Of a stretch of DNA of 64,000 bases, positions 1 through 9,659 are shown piece by piece. The notes beneath the pieces were generated by a model. That model made no database searches and had not been told where the DNA came from. It saw only the letters and a program-made list of their open reading frames with translations. The DNA is taken from contig NZ_CP062983.1 in the NCBI RefSeq assembly GCF_015500095.1, positions 4,402,001 through 4,466,000 of the forward strand. The letters are read 5' to 3'. The stretch is from Phototrophicus methaneseepsis. Lineage in GTDB: Bacteria > Chloroflexota > Anaerolineae > Aggregatilineales > Phototrophicaceae. Position 1 is the stretch's first letter; every line of letters starts with the position of its first letter. The position numbers and the translations under genes are program-made.

Positions 1-1
1 A

Positions 2-346
2 CACGATGGTAAAAAAGCCGATATGGTCGCCTTCGTGATGGCCTATCGCGAGGTTCTTGCACGCTACGATCTCATAGCCACCAATACCACCGGCACCCTG
101 ATCCGAGATAAAACAGGCTTGCCCGTGACCTTGATGCTCTCCGGCCCCCAGGGCGGTGATGCTCAGATCGCGGCAATGATCGCGGAACACAAAATCGAAG
201 CGGTCTTCTTCCTGATTGACCCGCTCGGCAAGCACCCGCACGACCCGGATATTCAGACGCTGCTGCGTATCTGTAACGTGCACAATGTCGCCCTGGCGAC
301 CAACACATCAACGGCAGAATTTATTATCTCCGCATCAGCGATATAA
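2..346 (+). CDS. mgsA: Methylglyoxal synthase, 5' end cut by window
   Basis: The frame is open from base 2 and ends at the TAA at 344-346, so the N-terminus lies outside the window. The visible 114 residues begin with HDGKKADMV, which matches the start of the MgsA fold (AHDxKKxxM) a few residues after the usual start. Family motifs follow: TGTLI (phosphate binding), SGPQGGDAQI, and FFLIDPLGKHPHDPD with the catalytic Asp and conserved His-Asp region, then ATNTSTAEFII near the C-terminus. MgsA converts dihydroxyacetone phosphate to methylglyoxal plus phosphate in the cytosol, a bypass that relieves phosphate-limited glycolysis. It is convergent with the next gene, 27 bases away, with no clear terminator between them. 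Confidence 0.93.
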   Translation, partial: HDGKKADMVAFVMAYREVLARYDLIATNTTGTLIRDKTGLPVTLMLSGPQGGDAQIAAMIAEHKIEAVFFLIDPLGKHPHDPDIQTLLRICNVHNVALATNTSTAEFIISASAI

Positions 347-373
347 GCCGTTCGATAAGCGAATTTGCCGATG

Positions 374-1348
374 CTATTCCGTGATCTGCGCCCGATGGAT
401 CGCAATACGGAGCACACCATCAATCAACCCAGCCAACAATAAGACGATCCCTAACAGCACAATACCCATCAAAACGCTGTAGGGGATCGTCAGCCACATC
501 TGCGCCGCGTGATTGAGGTTCATCAAGCTCAGGCCCCAATCACTAAAAGTAGCGTAAGCCAGCGACACCATAAACGCAGCGCCCTGTGTCATCTGTGATG
601 AACCCGTATTGAGCTGCATAAACGCATAAAATAGTGCACCGTTAAGGCCTATATATCCACCTAGCATGATTATTTGCACGATGCTGGCATAAGCCCGCTG
701 ACGCAGCATCACAGCAACCCACAGGCCCAACGTGATAGCCAAACCCAACATGACTAAGGGTAACAACAGTGCCGCGGTTAGCAGGATAGCCAGCAAAATA
801 ACGCCCCATACAAGCGAGACCTCCGGCGTGATATTCGCCGTCAGCAAATCCAGATATATGCCCCGGAAAGCCATCACCTGATACAACACACCAGCAATCA
901 GCAGCAAGCGCACAACCAGTAATATATAGATGAGATGTCGCACTCGATAGAAGATCGCCACCCATCGCGTGCGCAGGGTCATCTCAGCGCCATATTCAGT
1001 TGCTCGCAGGGCATCCCAGGTTTGATGCCGTCTTTCCGCATTCAGCGTCCCCACACCCAATGAGAATGCAATTCCCCATAACACGACCTGCACCCCACAG
1101 GCTGGATAGTAGAGAATGCGAAAGAGTGCATCAACAAAATGCTCAGTGGATAAAGGCCGTGGCGACCCTAGCGCAGCGAAGAAATACCCTACAAGCACCA
1201 GCATAGAGAGGCACACAACAGAAAAAATGATGCGCACCAAACGCCCTCTGAGCGTTGCATTGGGGCGATAACGCTGATATGCCACACGCAGCAGGGGATT
1301 CGTGCGCTGCATCCATATTGGCAAAGGCCCCACGAGCCATCTCAGCAT
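374..1348 (-). CDS. Multi-pass membrane protein, ABC-2 permease-like, orphan
   Basis: A 324-residue, very hydrophobic protein with about six to eight predicted membrane segments (for example near residues 40-62, 85-105, 135-160, 180-215 and 290-315). A cytoplasmic stretch around residues 105-125 (AERRHQTWDALRATEYG) resembles the ExxxxTWExL segment of ABC-2 exporter permeases, which is the only family clue. No ATPase gene lies beside it. It starts four bases after the addA stop and is therefore probably the last gene of the NERD-addB-addA transcript. A similar orphan protein is encoded at 48564-49487, also starting with an xNPL motif near its N-terminus. Substrate and role are unknown. Confidence 0.7.
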   Translation of the reverse strand: MLRWLVGPLPIWMQRTNPLLRVAYQRYRPNATLRGRLVRIIFSVVCLSMLVLVGYFFAALGSPRPLSTEHFVDALFRILYYPACGVQVVLWGIAFSLGVGTLNAERRHQTWDALRATEYGAEMTLRTRWVAIFYRVRHLIYILLVVRLLLIAGVLYQVMAFRGIYLDLLTANITPEVSLVWGVILLAILLTAALLLPLVMLGLAITLGLWVAVMLRQRAYASIVQIIMLGGYIGLNGALFYAFMQLNTGSSQMTQGAAFMVSLAYATFSDWGLSLMNLNHAAQMWLTIPYSVLMGIVLLGIVLLLAGLIDGVLRIAIHRAQITE

Positions 1349-1352
1349 GTGG

Positions 1353-4300
1353 TCATTCCACTTCGTCTAACACGGTATGGATGGTCGCCTCAAGGTTGGC
1401 AATGGCAGCACGCCATGCCTGCCCTTCAATCACAATATCTCGTGTATAACGTATATAGTGGATATAAACGGCAGGTTCGATATCAAAGCGCGCCAGCCAG
1501 GATTGGGCATAAGCCCCCATCTGCAAGGTAAAATGACGCCGAGCATGTTCAGCGAGGCCCTCAGGCGAGGGCTTTTCCACATAGCTGGTCTTGTAATCGA
1601 CAATGCACCACTGTCCATCATATCGCTGGAAAACCAGGTCAATCACACCGTGAATCAGCCGCCCTTCCATGCGATAGATAAAAGGCAGCTCATGATAGAC
1701 TGGGCGACCTGCTGTTTTAGCTTCCGCGACCCATTGGTACAAATCGCTGTGCATAAATTGATGGAGCAGATCCGTCGCTTCTCGCACGGCTTCGGCTTCT
1801 AAGCGAGGGTCCGTGATGCCTTGCTGCCATGCATATCCCTGCAAGACGCGTTCCATATCGAGTGTGCTCTCCGGCAAGCGCCAATATCGCAGCGCTTCAT
1901 GGACGATAGTGCCGATAATCCGCCCGGTAAGGCGCGGGTTGTGCCTACGGACGACTTCACGAACAGGTGCTTTCGGCGTATCGTAGACATCCGCCATCAC
2001 ATTCACGCGGTATGTCTCTCGATAGCGATCTTCCTCCAACACTGCCGCCAGCAGGTTCTCTAATTGGGATGCATTCATATGATCCAGCACAGCCGTGGGC
2101 TGTTTGGGAACAGCGGCCAACAGCGGCGGCACTTGCAGCATATCATCGCTTTCCAGCGAGAGCGTTGTCATCTGGTCGCTAACTAGCCGACTTGGCAGGT
2201 CATGATCATATTCACGAACAGACGCGTATGCAAAACAATCCGCCGCGCCTGGGATCGGCAGCAGGGCCCCATCCTCACAATCCGTCATGTCGAGTGCTTC
2301 AAGCAGCATGCCCAGCCAATGATCTGCGCTGAAGCCCTCTTTCTTCGCTCTGAAATGCCCGCTCACCAGCAGATAATCCTGGGCACGCGTGGCTGCTACA
2401 TAAAACAAACGGCGATTCTCAGCATCCTCGCGCATAATCTGTAAAGTCTTTGCCTGCCGATACGGGTACGACTCGTATAATTCACCTTCCAGCGTGGTGA
2501 CTTTACACGCGAGGCCCATATCTCGGTCATAGAGCAACGGCGACGTGCTATTGCCCCTGGAGCTACTACCCGCATCAGCTAATACCACCACCGGGAACTC
2601 AAGCCCTTTACTGCGATGGACCGTCATCAAACGCACCGCATCACTGGCATCGAGCAGCGCTTCACCCTCGCGCAAGTCTCTGCTGCTGATGTCATCAATA
2701 TAAGCCGTAAAGTCACTGAGCGCGATCTGCCCGCTCTCCTGAGCAATCTGTAGGAGCTTCTCCACGTTACGGCGGCGACGGGGACCATCTGGCGAGAGCG
2801 CTTGCAACACAGCAAGATACCCCGTCCGGGCCAACGCCTCACGAAGTAGTTCCGCTATAGAGACTCGTCCGGCCATTGCTTTAAGATCACACAGGACACC
2901 ATATGTCAATGCGACCAAAGACTGTGATTCGGCTGTATCGACGCCCATCACTGGCGACTCTGTGGCATAGGCCAGCGCATCCCATAACAGCGTTGGCGTA
3001 CGAGCTTCTGCATCTTGTCTGACTAAACGCAGCGCCAACAACATATCATCGCTAAAGCCGAACAAGGGTGAGCGTAAAGCCGCAGCCAAGGAGAGATTAT
3101 CCGCGGGGTTATAGAGCGCCCGCAGCAGATTAAGCACATCCCAGACTTCCTGACGATCATAATAGCCACGGCCTGCCAACGTCACATAAGGGATACCCAA
3201 GACTTTGAAGACATCTTCATAGAGCGTGACATGGGTCATACCGCGCAGCAAAATCGCCACATCACCGTAACGTATAGGACGATGCTGGCCTATTTCTTTA
3301 TCGAAGATAAGCGTCTCGGCATGGACCATCTGTTGTAATCGCCGCCCAATTTCATAAGCTTCCCACTGGCGACGATCTGAAGCCGGGACATTTGTCGAAC
3401 GCCCTTCTTCATTCGGGATCTGCCCATTAAGCAAGATGAGTTCAAAGGCAGGTTGTGTGGGCATATCTTCCCTGAAAGCGCGCATATCTTTGTCATAGAC
3501 GACTTGATAGCGGCTGACAGCACTGGTTTCGTCACGCGTGAGGAGATGACGAAAGACGCTGTTGAATGTCTGGACAAGTTGACTATGCGAACGAAATGAC
3601 TGCGATAAAGCCACTTCATGGCCGCACTCCCGGCCTGCAATGAGATCGCGCACATCGTTAAACACGCTGACATCAGCACCCCGGAAGCCATAGATGCTCT
3701 GTTTGGGATCGCCCACGACAAACAGGCTGCCGCCTGTATCGAGCGTGGTCAACGATTGCACAATATCCCACTGTGGGCCGTTGGTATCCTGGAATTCATC
3801 AACGAACACATGCTGGAATTCGTTCAGGACATAACGTGCACGTACAGCGGGATAGGTCTTCAGTAGATAAGCTGTCCGCATCTCCAGGTCGTTGAAGTCG
3901 AGCAAGCTATCGCGCTGCTTAGCGGTCTGATAAGCCGCGGCTGTTTTGCTAATCAGCCGCGCCCATAAGACCAGCAGTTCAGCCGCACGTTCATCTGCCA
4001 AACCAGGCATCTCTCCAACAGAGGCGAACACGTCCCGTAATCCGTCACGGAAGATACGTAAATCCTCTTTAACAGATGCAGCGCTTTCCCCCCATACTTT
4101 CTTCGATGGCACGCCGGGGAGCTTCATATTGTTGCAGCAATCGCCAATTACATCGTAAATGACCTGTGCACCACAATCTGGGTTTGCCAGCACAGCATAA
4201 GTATCCGCAACGACCTGCCACGCCTTCGACAGCGTATCATCGCCAGCAGGCTCATAAGCATACTGGTCAATCAGCCTCAATGCCTGCAAACGCAAGTCAT

Positions 4301-4904
4301 CACAAGATCGCGCCCACTGTGCCTGCCATGTTTGGAATAAGTGTGCAGGCTGTGTGTCGAAGGCTCGCAAATCTTGCGCCAACAAATCGCTATCGCGCAG
4401 CACAGCACGGATCGCCCGTTCGTCATACTCAGTAAAAAGTCGCAGCAGGCCATCAGGGTCATGATGTGCCACATCGTTAAGCACGTCTGCGATGATGTTA
4501 TCTAGCAGCACAGCCGATGTCACTTCATCCATGACTTCAAAACCAGGGTCCAGGCCGATCAGGGCGGCATTGGCCCGCAAAATATCACCACATAAACTAT
4601 GAATCGTGCCAATGCGGGCGCTGTCCATTTGGGCGAGCAAATCCTGCCAGCGTGTGGCACGGTCTGGCTCATCGCGCAGGCGCTGTTCCAAAGAGAGATG
4701 CACGCGATTCGTCATCTCAAGCGCAGCCTCTTTTGTAAATGTAATCGCCACCAGTGCTGTCAGGGGCCAATCGTCATGAGCCTCTAACAGCGCCAGATAG
4801 CGCTCTACCAGCACGCGCGTCTTGCCAGACCCGGCCCCTGCCACAACGACCATGTTCTTATCATGCGTGAAAATGGCTTCTTGCTGCTCTGGCGTAAATG
4901 CCAT
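1353..4904 (-). CDS. addA: AddA-type ATP-dependent helicase/nuclease subunit A
   Basis: A 1183-residue UvrD/RecB-family helicase with a C-terminal RecB-like nuclease. Helicase motifs are visible in order: motif I AGAGSGKTR (residues ~23-31), Ia ITFTKEAALEM, II VFVDEFQDTN, III VVGDPKQSIYGFRGAD, V MTVHRSKGLEFPVVVL and VI RRLFYVAATRAQDYL. The nuclease core near the C-terminus shows GVIDLVFQRYDG and IVDYKTSY, the PD-(D/E)XK Asp and Asp-x-Lys. In the AddAB complex this subunit provides the 3'-5' translocating motor and one of two nuclease sites that process double-strand breaks to give recombinogenic 3' ends for RecA. The length is normal for AddA. It follows addB by 44 bases and sits in a leftward four-gene cluster. 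Confidence 0.93.
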   Translation of the reverse strand: MAFTPEQQEAIFTHDKNMVVVAGAGSGKTRVLVERYLALLEAHDDWPLTALVAITFTKEAALEMTNRVHLSLEQRLRDEPDRATRWQDLLAQMDSARIGTIHSLCGDILRANAALIGLDPGFEVMDEVTSAVLLDNIIADVLNDVAHHDPDGLLRLFTEYDERAIRAVLRDSDLLAQDLRAFDTQPAHLFQTWQAQWARSCDDLRLQALRLIDQYAYEPAGDDTLSKAWQVVADTYAVLANPDCGAQVIYDVIGDCCNNMKLPGVPSKKVWGESAASVKEDLRIFRDGLRDVFASVGEMPGLADERAAELLVLWARLISKTAAAYQTAKQRDSLLDFNDLEMRTAYLLKTYPAVRARYVLNEFQHVFVDEFQDTNGPQWDIVQSLTTLDTGGSLFVVGDPKQSIYGFRGADVSVFNDVRDLIAGRECGHEVALSQSFRSHSQLVQTFNSVFRHLLTRDETSAVSRYQVVYDKDMRAFREDMPTQPAFELILLNGQIPNEEGRSTNVPASDRRQWEAYEIGRRLQQMVHAETLIFDKEIGQHRPIRYGDVAILLRGMTHVTLYEDVFKVLGIPYVTLAGRGYYDRQEVWDVLNLLRALYNPADNLSLAAALRSPLFGFSDDMLLALRLVRQDAEARTPTLLWDALAYATESPVMGVDTAESQSLVALTYGVLCDLKAMAGRVSIAELLREALARTGYLAVLQALSPDGPRRRRNVEKLLQIAQESGQIALSDFTAYIDDISSRDLREGEALLDASDAVRLMTVHRSKGLEFPVVVLADAGSSSRGNSTSPLLYDRDMGLACKVTTLEGELYESYPYRQAKTLQIMREDAENRRLFYVAATRAQDYLLVSGHFRAKKEGFSADHWLGMLLEALDMTDCEDGALLPIPGAADCFAYASVREYDHDLPSRLVSDQMTTLSLESDDMLQVPPLLAAVPKQPTAVLDHMNASQLENLLAAVLEEDRYRETYRVNVMADVYDTPKAPVREVVRRHNPRLTGRIIGTIVHEALRYWRLPESTLDMERVLQGYAWQQGITDPRLEAEAVREATDLLHQFMHSDLYQWVAEAKTAGRPVYHELPFIYRMEGRLIHGVIDLVFQRYDGQWCIVDYKTSYVEKPSPEGLAEHARRHFTLQMGAYAQSWLARFDIEPAVYIHYIRYTRDIVIEGQAWRAAIANLEATIHTVLDEVE

Positions 4905-4948
4905 GGTCAGATCCTATCAATATGCTCATCACAATAGATGAGCCAACA

Positions 4949-7900
4949 CTATGGGTATTTATATTGATTCGTCACGCTCAGGCGGCAAAGCTGGTAAAAA
5001 TCACAGTAGCTTGTGCAGCGGGCATTATCGACCTTGCCGGGTTGAACCCTGAAATCGCCCTGCCGCGCATGGTGGAGATGTCGCGTCAGATGTTTGCGCG
5101 CCGCTTCAATGGATTCAAAATGCACATCCATATCGACCTTGCCGCTGTCCTTCTGGTTGCGGATATGCCAGAAGAAGCCGCCGCCGACTCGTAAATTCGT
5201 CTCACCTCGCTGGCGCAAAATATCTTCCAGCGCCAGCAAGTAAACCATCATCTGGAAGTTGCGGCCTGTTTCCATCTCTCTGAGGGGAATTTGCGTACTG
5301 CCCGATTTATAGTCAATGACATAGAGTGTGTCGCCAATGCGGTCCACACGGTCGATGGAGCCTCGGACGTAGATACGCTCCTCGTCATTGATGGGGATTG
5401 CAACCTGTGGACTATTCGCAAACCCAAAGCGGAGCTCCATATCGTATGGCAGACGGTCCGCACCAGGGAGCGGCGCGCTTTCGCTAAAATCAAGCTGAAT
5501 CATCAACTGCAAACGGCGTAAAATGACCTGCTGCTCCTGCTGCCAACGAGCTGTCGGACGGAAACCGTATTCTCTGGGGGCCTTTACAAAGCAAATCTGG
5601 GCCACTTCTTCCAGGATATCGAGCGCTTCCGCACAAGCGACTGAATCCGGGCTAATGGCGATCCCGTCCCGGCCCAACTGGCGATAGGTCTGCTCCAGAA
5701 TAGCGTGATTAAGTGAGCCGAGTTGCAGCGCATCCATGCCTTCTTCTGGTTCTTCCAGGGCTTCTAATTTGAGGAAGCGGCTGGCGAAGAAGCGAAAGGC
5801 ACACGTACCATATTCATTGAGCTGGCTGGCACTCCACTGGCGCTGTAGCCCCAACTCATCTTGAACCTGAGCCACCAATGCCGGATGCGAGAGCTTGCCG
5901 GTATAGGCGTCATGTGGCTGACGCGAAAGTCGGCCCTGTTCAACCTGGATGTTATGCATCACATGAGCCCATAAATCACTGTGCTGCTGTATCAGATAAG
6001 CGCGTACACCGTTCTGCGCCTCAGAGACAGCCGCCAACAGCACCTCGTCTAGAGCTGCACTTTCCAGAGCAGGCACTGTCTCGCCCACACCATATCGAGT
6101 CGTCCACAAGCTATCCGGTACGAAAGCATCGCAGACCCGCCGCCAGAGGTGGCTAGGGTTCCAGGCTTTGCCATCGCGCACGGTCGGCCTTGAGAGCGTC
6201 AACGTCGCCTGAGCCAAATTGACAAGTTCATAAAAAAGGCCGTCATCGTCACTGCGTTCATTGCCAGGACGCAACATCACGCCACGTGCAGTCAATGCTC
6301 GGCGCTCACTATCAAGATACAGCGGATCTTCGCTGGCAGGCATCGGGAAGACGCCCTCCGCCATCCCCAGGATATAGACATGCTGATGCGGCAAGCCGCG
6401 TGCTTCTGTCGCTCCTGTGATCAGCACACGCCCGCTACGATTGGCTTTACCTGCCTCCGGCATCGCATTTTTGATAGCTAATTGCAAATCTGCCAAAAAA
6501 GCGCCCCAGGAAACCGTTTGTGGGGCCATATGGATAGATTGCAACAGCACATCCGTCTCTAGCATGCCGCGCATAAGGCGCTTCAGGCTATGGATCGCTG
6601 CGACATCGCGCCGTATCAGATGGGCATCAGCCCCTTCGCGGATGCAGTGCAGCACCGCATAATGCTTTGGCTCTGGCTGAACGCCGTCATACCACTCACC
6701 CTGATCACCATCATCGAGGCTGTCGGAGCCAAGCAGTGCGTCTACCCAGGCGACATATTCTTCAACCGTCGCCATGGCAGGCGGCGTCACCTGACCAAAG
6801 AATGTCTCCAGACTCAGAGATAGATCACTGAGTTCATCCACACTGGCGAGATAGTCTGCTTCTTCATCAGCATCTTCATCGAGCGCAACCACAGCACCAC
6901 TGGCAGGGTCCAATGCCGTTTCCCATTCAGCCCAACCACTGATGACCGCTTTCTCCCGGCTGATGCGATCCAGCAAGTCAACCCAGGTCACATCCATGAA
7001 GCCCGGTATGGCTAAATAAGGGGAGCGCAGCACATCGAGCACATCACGCCGACGAAAGCCGCGTTCTGGCCGCTGAACATCAGCAAGTTGCAACAAGCGC
7101 ATCAGCGCCACAATAGCCGGATTCTCATAAATCGGTTGGGCGAAGTGACGCAGCACAGGCAAATCATACAGCCGCGTATACGTCTCAATATCATGTTGAT
7201 AGCGATGCCAATCGCGCACCACAACCAGTATATCCTCTGGTGCCGCCTGCCCTTGCAAGAGCTTTTGCTTAACCGCACGCAGCACTGCGGCTGTTTCCTC
7301 GGCAGGTTCTGGCGCTTCAATGAGGTGCACAGAATCACGGTCGTTTGGCTGCACCTGCAAATTCTGGCTAGCGAATAACTGCCGCGCCAGGTGATTCAGA
7401 TCAGGTTGACGATGTGGGTGAGGATCAAGGGCGGGCTGCTGCACCGTAAAAGATGTGCCCAGGGCCTCATGAGCACTCTGTAATTGTTGCAAAGCCTGCT
7501 GAAAGCGTAGCCCAACCCGCTGTACAGAGGCGGGCAGCCCCGTCAGGGTGATGAGCGCCTGACCCACACGCTGTGACAGTGCTGCAACCAGCATCGCCTG
7601 CACAGGTGTAAATTGATCGTAACCATCAATCAACAACAAATCGACATCGCTGGCAAGCTGCACATGCCGCTCGACAGATTCCAACGCCAACCAGCTCTCG
7701 CCTTCACGATCCGCCAGATGGCCTTGCTGCAAAAGTGCCTGATATTGCGCATAGATCATGGCTAATTCGTGATCTTTTGGGGCCTGTGCTGCGGCTGAAT
7801 ATTGCTCCGGCGTCACACGGTTTTGCTTGAGCTCATCAATGAGGCTGGCAACAACGCGTAAGAACCCGGCCGTATGGGCAATACTGCCATAAAAAGGCAG

Positions 7901-8236
7901 GTCCTGGGACTGGTTCAAGCCAGCGAGCACCTGCCGCAAAATGCCCAACCGCGCAGCTTCATTGATTTTGCGCGGCGGCTCCCCGGCCAAATTGAGCAAA
8001 CGATTGTTAAGCTCATAAAAATTGAAAAACTCAACATTAAAGAAAGCGATAGGGTCCGTCGTCGCCAATTCTGCCAGCATCCGCTCCCGAAAAGCGAATT
8101 CCTGGCGTTTCGTCGCTAACAGCACCCAGATACGAGGTAATCGCTGTGATTGCGCTTGCATCACAGCGAGCAGTTGGCGCAGTGCCAGCGCGGTCTTCCC
8201 CGCACCGACCTGCGCTTGCAACACGGTTGTCGTCAT
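4949..8236 (-). CDS. addB: AddB-type helicase-nuclease subunit B with Fe-S nuclease
   Basis: A 1095-residue partner of AddA. It starts MTTTVLQAQVGAGKTALAL with a Walker A motif at residues ~11-15, as in AddB. The C-terminal half carries the RecB-like nuclease: the first Fe-S cysteine in the CAFRFFASRFL segment, DRVDRIGDTLYVIDYKSG with the catalytic Asp and DYK, and the cysteine trio C-x3-C-x5-C in CTSYCDFYQLC close to the C-terminus. This four-cysteine clamp is the known 4Fe-4S signature of AddB. The start codon is eight bases after the stop of the NERD gene, and the TTAGG covering that stop could serve as the ribosome site, which argues for translational coupling. The role is second nuclease and Chi-scanning subunit of the recombination complex. 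Confidence 0.92.
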   Translation of the reverse strand: MTTTVLQAQVGAGKTALALRQLLAVMQAQSQRLPRIWVLLATKRQEFAFRERMLAELATTDPIAFFNVEFFNFYELNNRLLNLAGEPPRKINEAARLGILRQVLAGLNQSQDLPFYGSIAHTAGFLRVVASLIDELKQNRVTPEQYSAAAQAPKDHELAMIYAQYQALLQQGHLADREGESWLALESVERHVQLASDVDLLLIDGYDQFTPVQAMLVAALSQRVGQALITLTGLPASVQRVGLRFQQALQQLQSAHEALGTSFTVQQPALDPHPHRQPDLNHLARQLFASQNLQVQPNDRDSVHLIEAPEPAEETAAVLRAVKQKLLQGQAAPEDILVVVRDWHRYQHDIETYTRLYDLPVLRHFAQPIYENPAIVALMRLLQLADVQRPERGFRRRDVLDVLRSPYLAIPGFMDVTWVDLLDRISREKAVISGWAEWETALDPASGAVVALDEDADEEADYLASVDELSDLSLSLETFFGQVTPPAMATVEEYVAWVDALLGSDSLDDGDQGEWYDGVQPEPKHYAVLHCIREGADAHLIRRDVAAIHSLKRLMRGMLETDVLLQSIHMAPQTVSWGAFLADLQLAIKNAMPEAGKANRSGRVLITGATEARGLPHQHVYILGMAEGVFPMPASEDPLYLDSERRALTARGVMLRPGNERSDDDGLFYELVNLAQATLTLSRPTVRDGKAWNPSHLWRRVCDAFVPDSLWTTRYGVGETVPALESAALDEVLLAAVSEAQNGVRAYLIQQHSDLWAHVMHNIQVEQGRLSRQPHDAYTGKLSHPALVAQVQDELGLQRQWSASQLNEYGTCAFRFFASRFLKLEALEEPEEGMDALQLGSLNHAILEQTYRQLGRDGIAISPDSVACAEALDILEEVAQICFVKAPREYGFRPTARWQQEQQVILRRLQLMIQLDFSESAPLPGADRLPYDMELRFGFANSPQVAIPINDEERIYVRGSIDRVDRIGDTLYVIDYKSGSTQIPLREMETGRNFQMMVYLLALEDILRQRGETNLRVGGGFFWHIRNQKDSGKVDMDVHFESIEAARKHLTRHLHHARQGDFRVQPGKVDNARCTSYCDFYQLCRLSVTNQYKYP

Positions 8237-8244
8237 GGTTGAGC

Positions 8245-8985
8245 CTAATTGAGGAGGAGTTTGGCTAGCTTTGCGAGATCATCTTTTTCGACACGGACTT
8301 TCGCAAAGTATGTATCGCTGAGCTTATAAGACAACTCATCAATGAACGCCACCGCCACCTGGGGGTTCTCAAGGGTAATCTGCGTCACAGGGGGCGATTT
8401 GGTAAAGACGACCACGCCCCACACCTGCACATACTCCAGATCACGGCGCTTGAGATACTCCCGCAGTTTTTTGATGTCTTCAACGGCTTCTTCGCTGGGG
8501 CTCCAATTCAAAGGCGTCCATTCGCCTTTTTCTCGTTGCTGCATCCAACGCACGCCCTCGTTGTAGAAGACCCCTTCACGGTCCACAATACGGAAAACAA
8601 GCACACCCGGTGGGCCAATCAGTACCGCGTCGATGTAGCCGACGGCCATCTTACTGACATTACGCAAAAAGAGGTAATCATCGTTCAGGAACTCAGACAG
8701 AGCATGACCTGTGCTCTCCGCCAGCGTATTATCTGTACGCCACGTCAATGCCCGGATCGCGATACCGATGGCGAGCAAAATAAAAATGACGCCAACGCCA
8801 ATCAGCACATGCCGGACAAGATCATACAGCGAATAAGAGGGATTACTGGGAACAACAAGCGGAATTACAAACAGGCCAATGCCAATAACCAGGGCCAATA
8901 TCCCTAACAAGGCTAAAAAGAGTGCATATGTCAAAAAAGTGCGCGACCGTCGCGCCAACGCCCGACGCGGAACGACATTACGCAT
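8245..8985 (-). CDS. Membrane-anchored NERD-domain (nuclease-related) protein
   Basis: A 246-residue protein with two membrane segments (about residues 17-42 and 57-82) followed by a cytoplasmic domain. The domain has the pattern of NERD proteins: FLNDDYLFLRNV, GYIDAVLIGPPGVLVFRIVD, RWMQQREKGEWTPL and a strand VQVWGVVVFTKSP. NERD domains are thought to be related to restriction-like nucleases; activity has rarely been shown. The canonical hD-x-(h)-(E/D)xK is only partly kept (IDAVLIG...VFRIVD, with the expected Glu-x-Lys replaced by Arg-x-x-Asp), so catalysis is doubtful. It is the first gene of the addBA cluster, eight bases from addB, which suggests a link to DNA end processing. Confidence 0.72.
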   Translation of the reverse strand: MRNVVPRRALARRSRTFLTYALFLALLGILALVIGIGLFVIPLVVPSNPSYSLYDLVRHVLIGVGVIFILLAIGIAIRALTWRTDNTLAESTGHALSEFLNDDYLFLRNVSKMAVGYIDAVLIGPPGVLVFRIVDREGVFYNEGVRWMQQREKGEWTPLNWSPSEEAVEDIKKLREYLKRRDLEYVQVWGVVVFTKSPPVTQITLENPQVAVAFIDELSYKLSDTYFAKVRVEKDDLAKLAKLLLN

Positions 8986-9080
8986 GGATTATTCCTAACT
9001 TGATCGAGTCGAATGATGGATAACCAAGCAGATTCGTGATGACAATAAACAAAGAGACGAATACACTGCGACGAATGCCA

Positions 9081-9659
9081 CTAAGAAACAGGCGTATCGC
9101 TCTCATTTTTGAGGCTCTTTTTGCCGTTTGACGCGCCACCTTTACCCGTTGATTTCTTCGATTCAGCAGATTTTGTCACCCCATTAGGGCCTGTCGCTGT
9201 TGCGGATTTTTTCGCATCGGATTGACGTACAACTGCCGAGACAGCATTTTGCTGGCGACGCTTGGCAATCACGGATTCCAGCGTACCCTGTAACTCATTG
9301 AATTTGGGCAGTGGCTTTGGCAGCCACAAATCAGCCTGGGTCGATTTCATCGCTTCGTCTTTTTCCGCAGGCGGCAACTTATAGCCTGAGGTCAGGACAA
9401 TAGCGATTTTGCCCAGGACGGGGCTCTCACGCAGGCGCTCAGCGACCTGGACGCCATCAATATCGCCAGGCAGACGCACATCTAAAAGAGCAAGCTCAGG
9501 CAGTTCCCCTTTAAAGCGTCCGTTATCAACATCATCAATCCAGTCAACGGATTCCTCACCATCCACGAAGGCGACACCTTCAATGCCCCACATTTCAAAC
9601 ATGGCGAGCAATACTTCATAAATATCCGGTTCGTCTTCAACAACCATCCACGTAGACAA
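9081..9659 (-). CDS. Receiver-only response regulator with basic tail
   Basis: A 192-residue protein: receiver domain at residues ~4-125 and a low-complexity Lys/Ser/Gly tail of about 60 residues. Receiver landmarks are the acidic triad VVEDEPDI (residues ~8-10), phospho-acceptor D60 in LALLDVRLPGD, the T/S at VLTSGY and the Lys of LPKPLP. No DNA-binding output domain is present. The best start by homology is the TTG at 9659, because the divergent paralogue at 10051 starts at the same place relative to the EDEPDI motif, also with TTG; an ATG four codons later (9647) is the alternative. The lysine-rich tail could contact nucleic acid or membrane, but nothing proves it. Confidence 0.82.
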   Translation of the reverse strand: MSTWMVVEDEPDIYEVLLAMFEMWGIEGVAFVDGEESVDWIDDVDNGRFKGELPELALLDVRLPGDIDGVQVAERLRESPVLGKIAIVLTSGYKLPPAEKDEAMKSTQADLWLPKPLPKFNELQGTLESVIAKRRQQNAVSAVVRQSDAKKSATATGPNGVTKSAESKKSTGKGGASNGKKSLKNESDTPVS

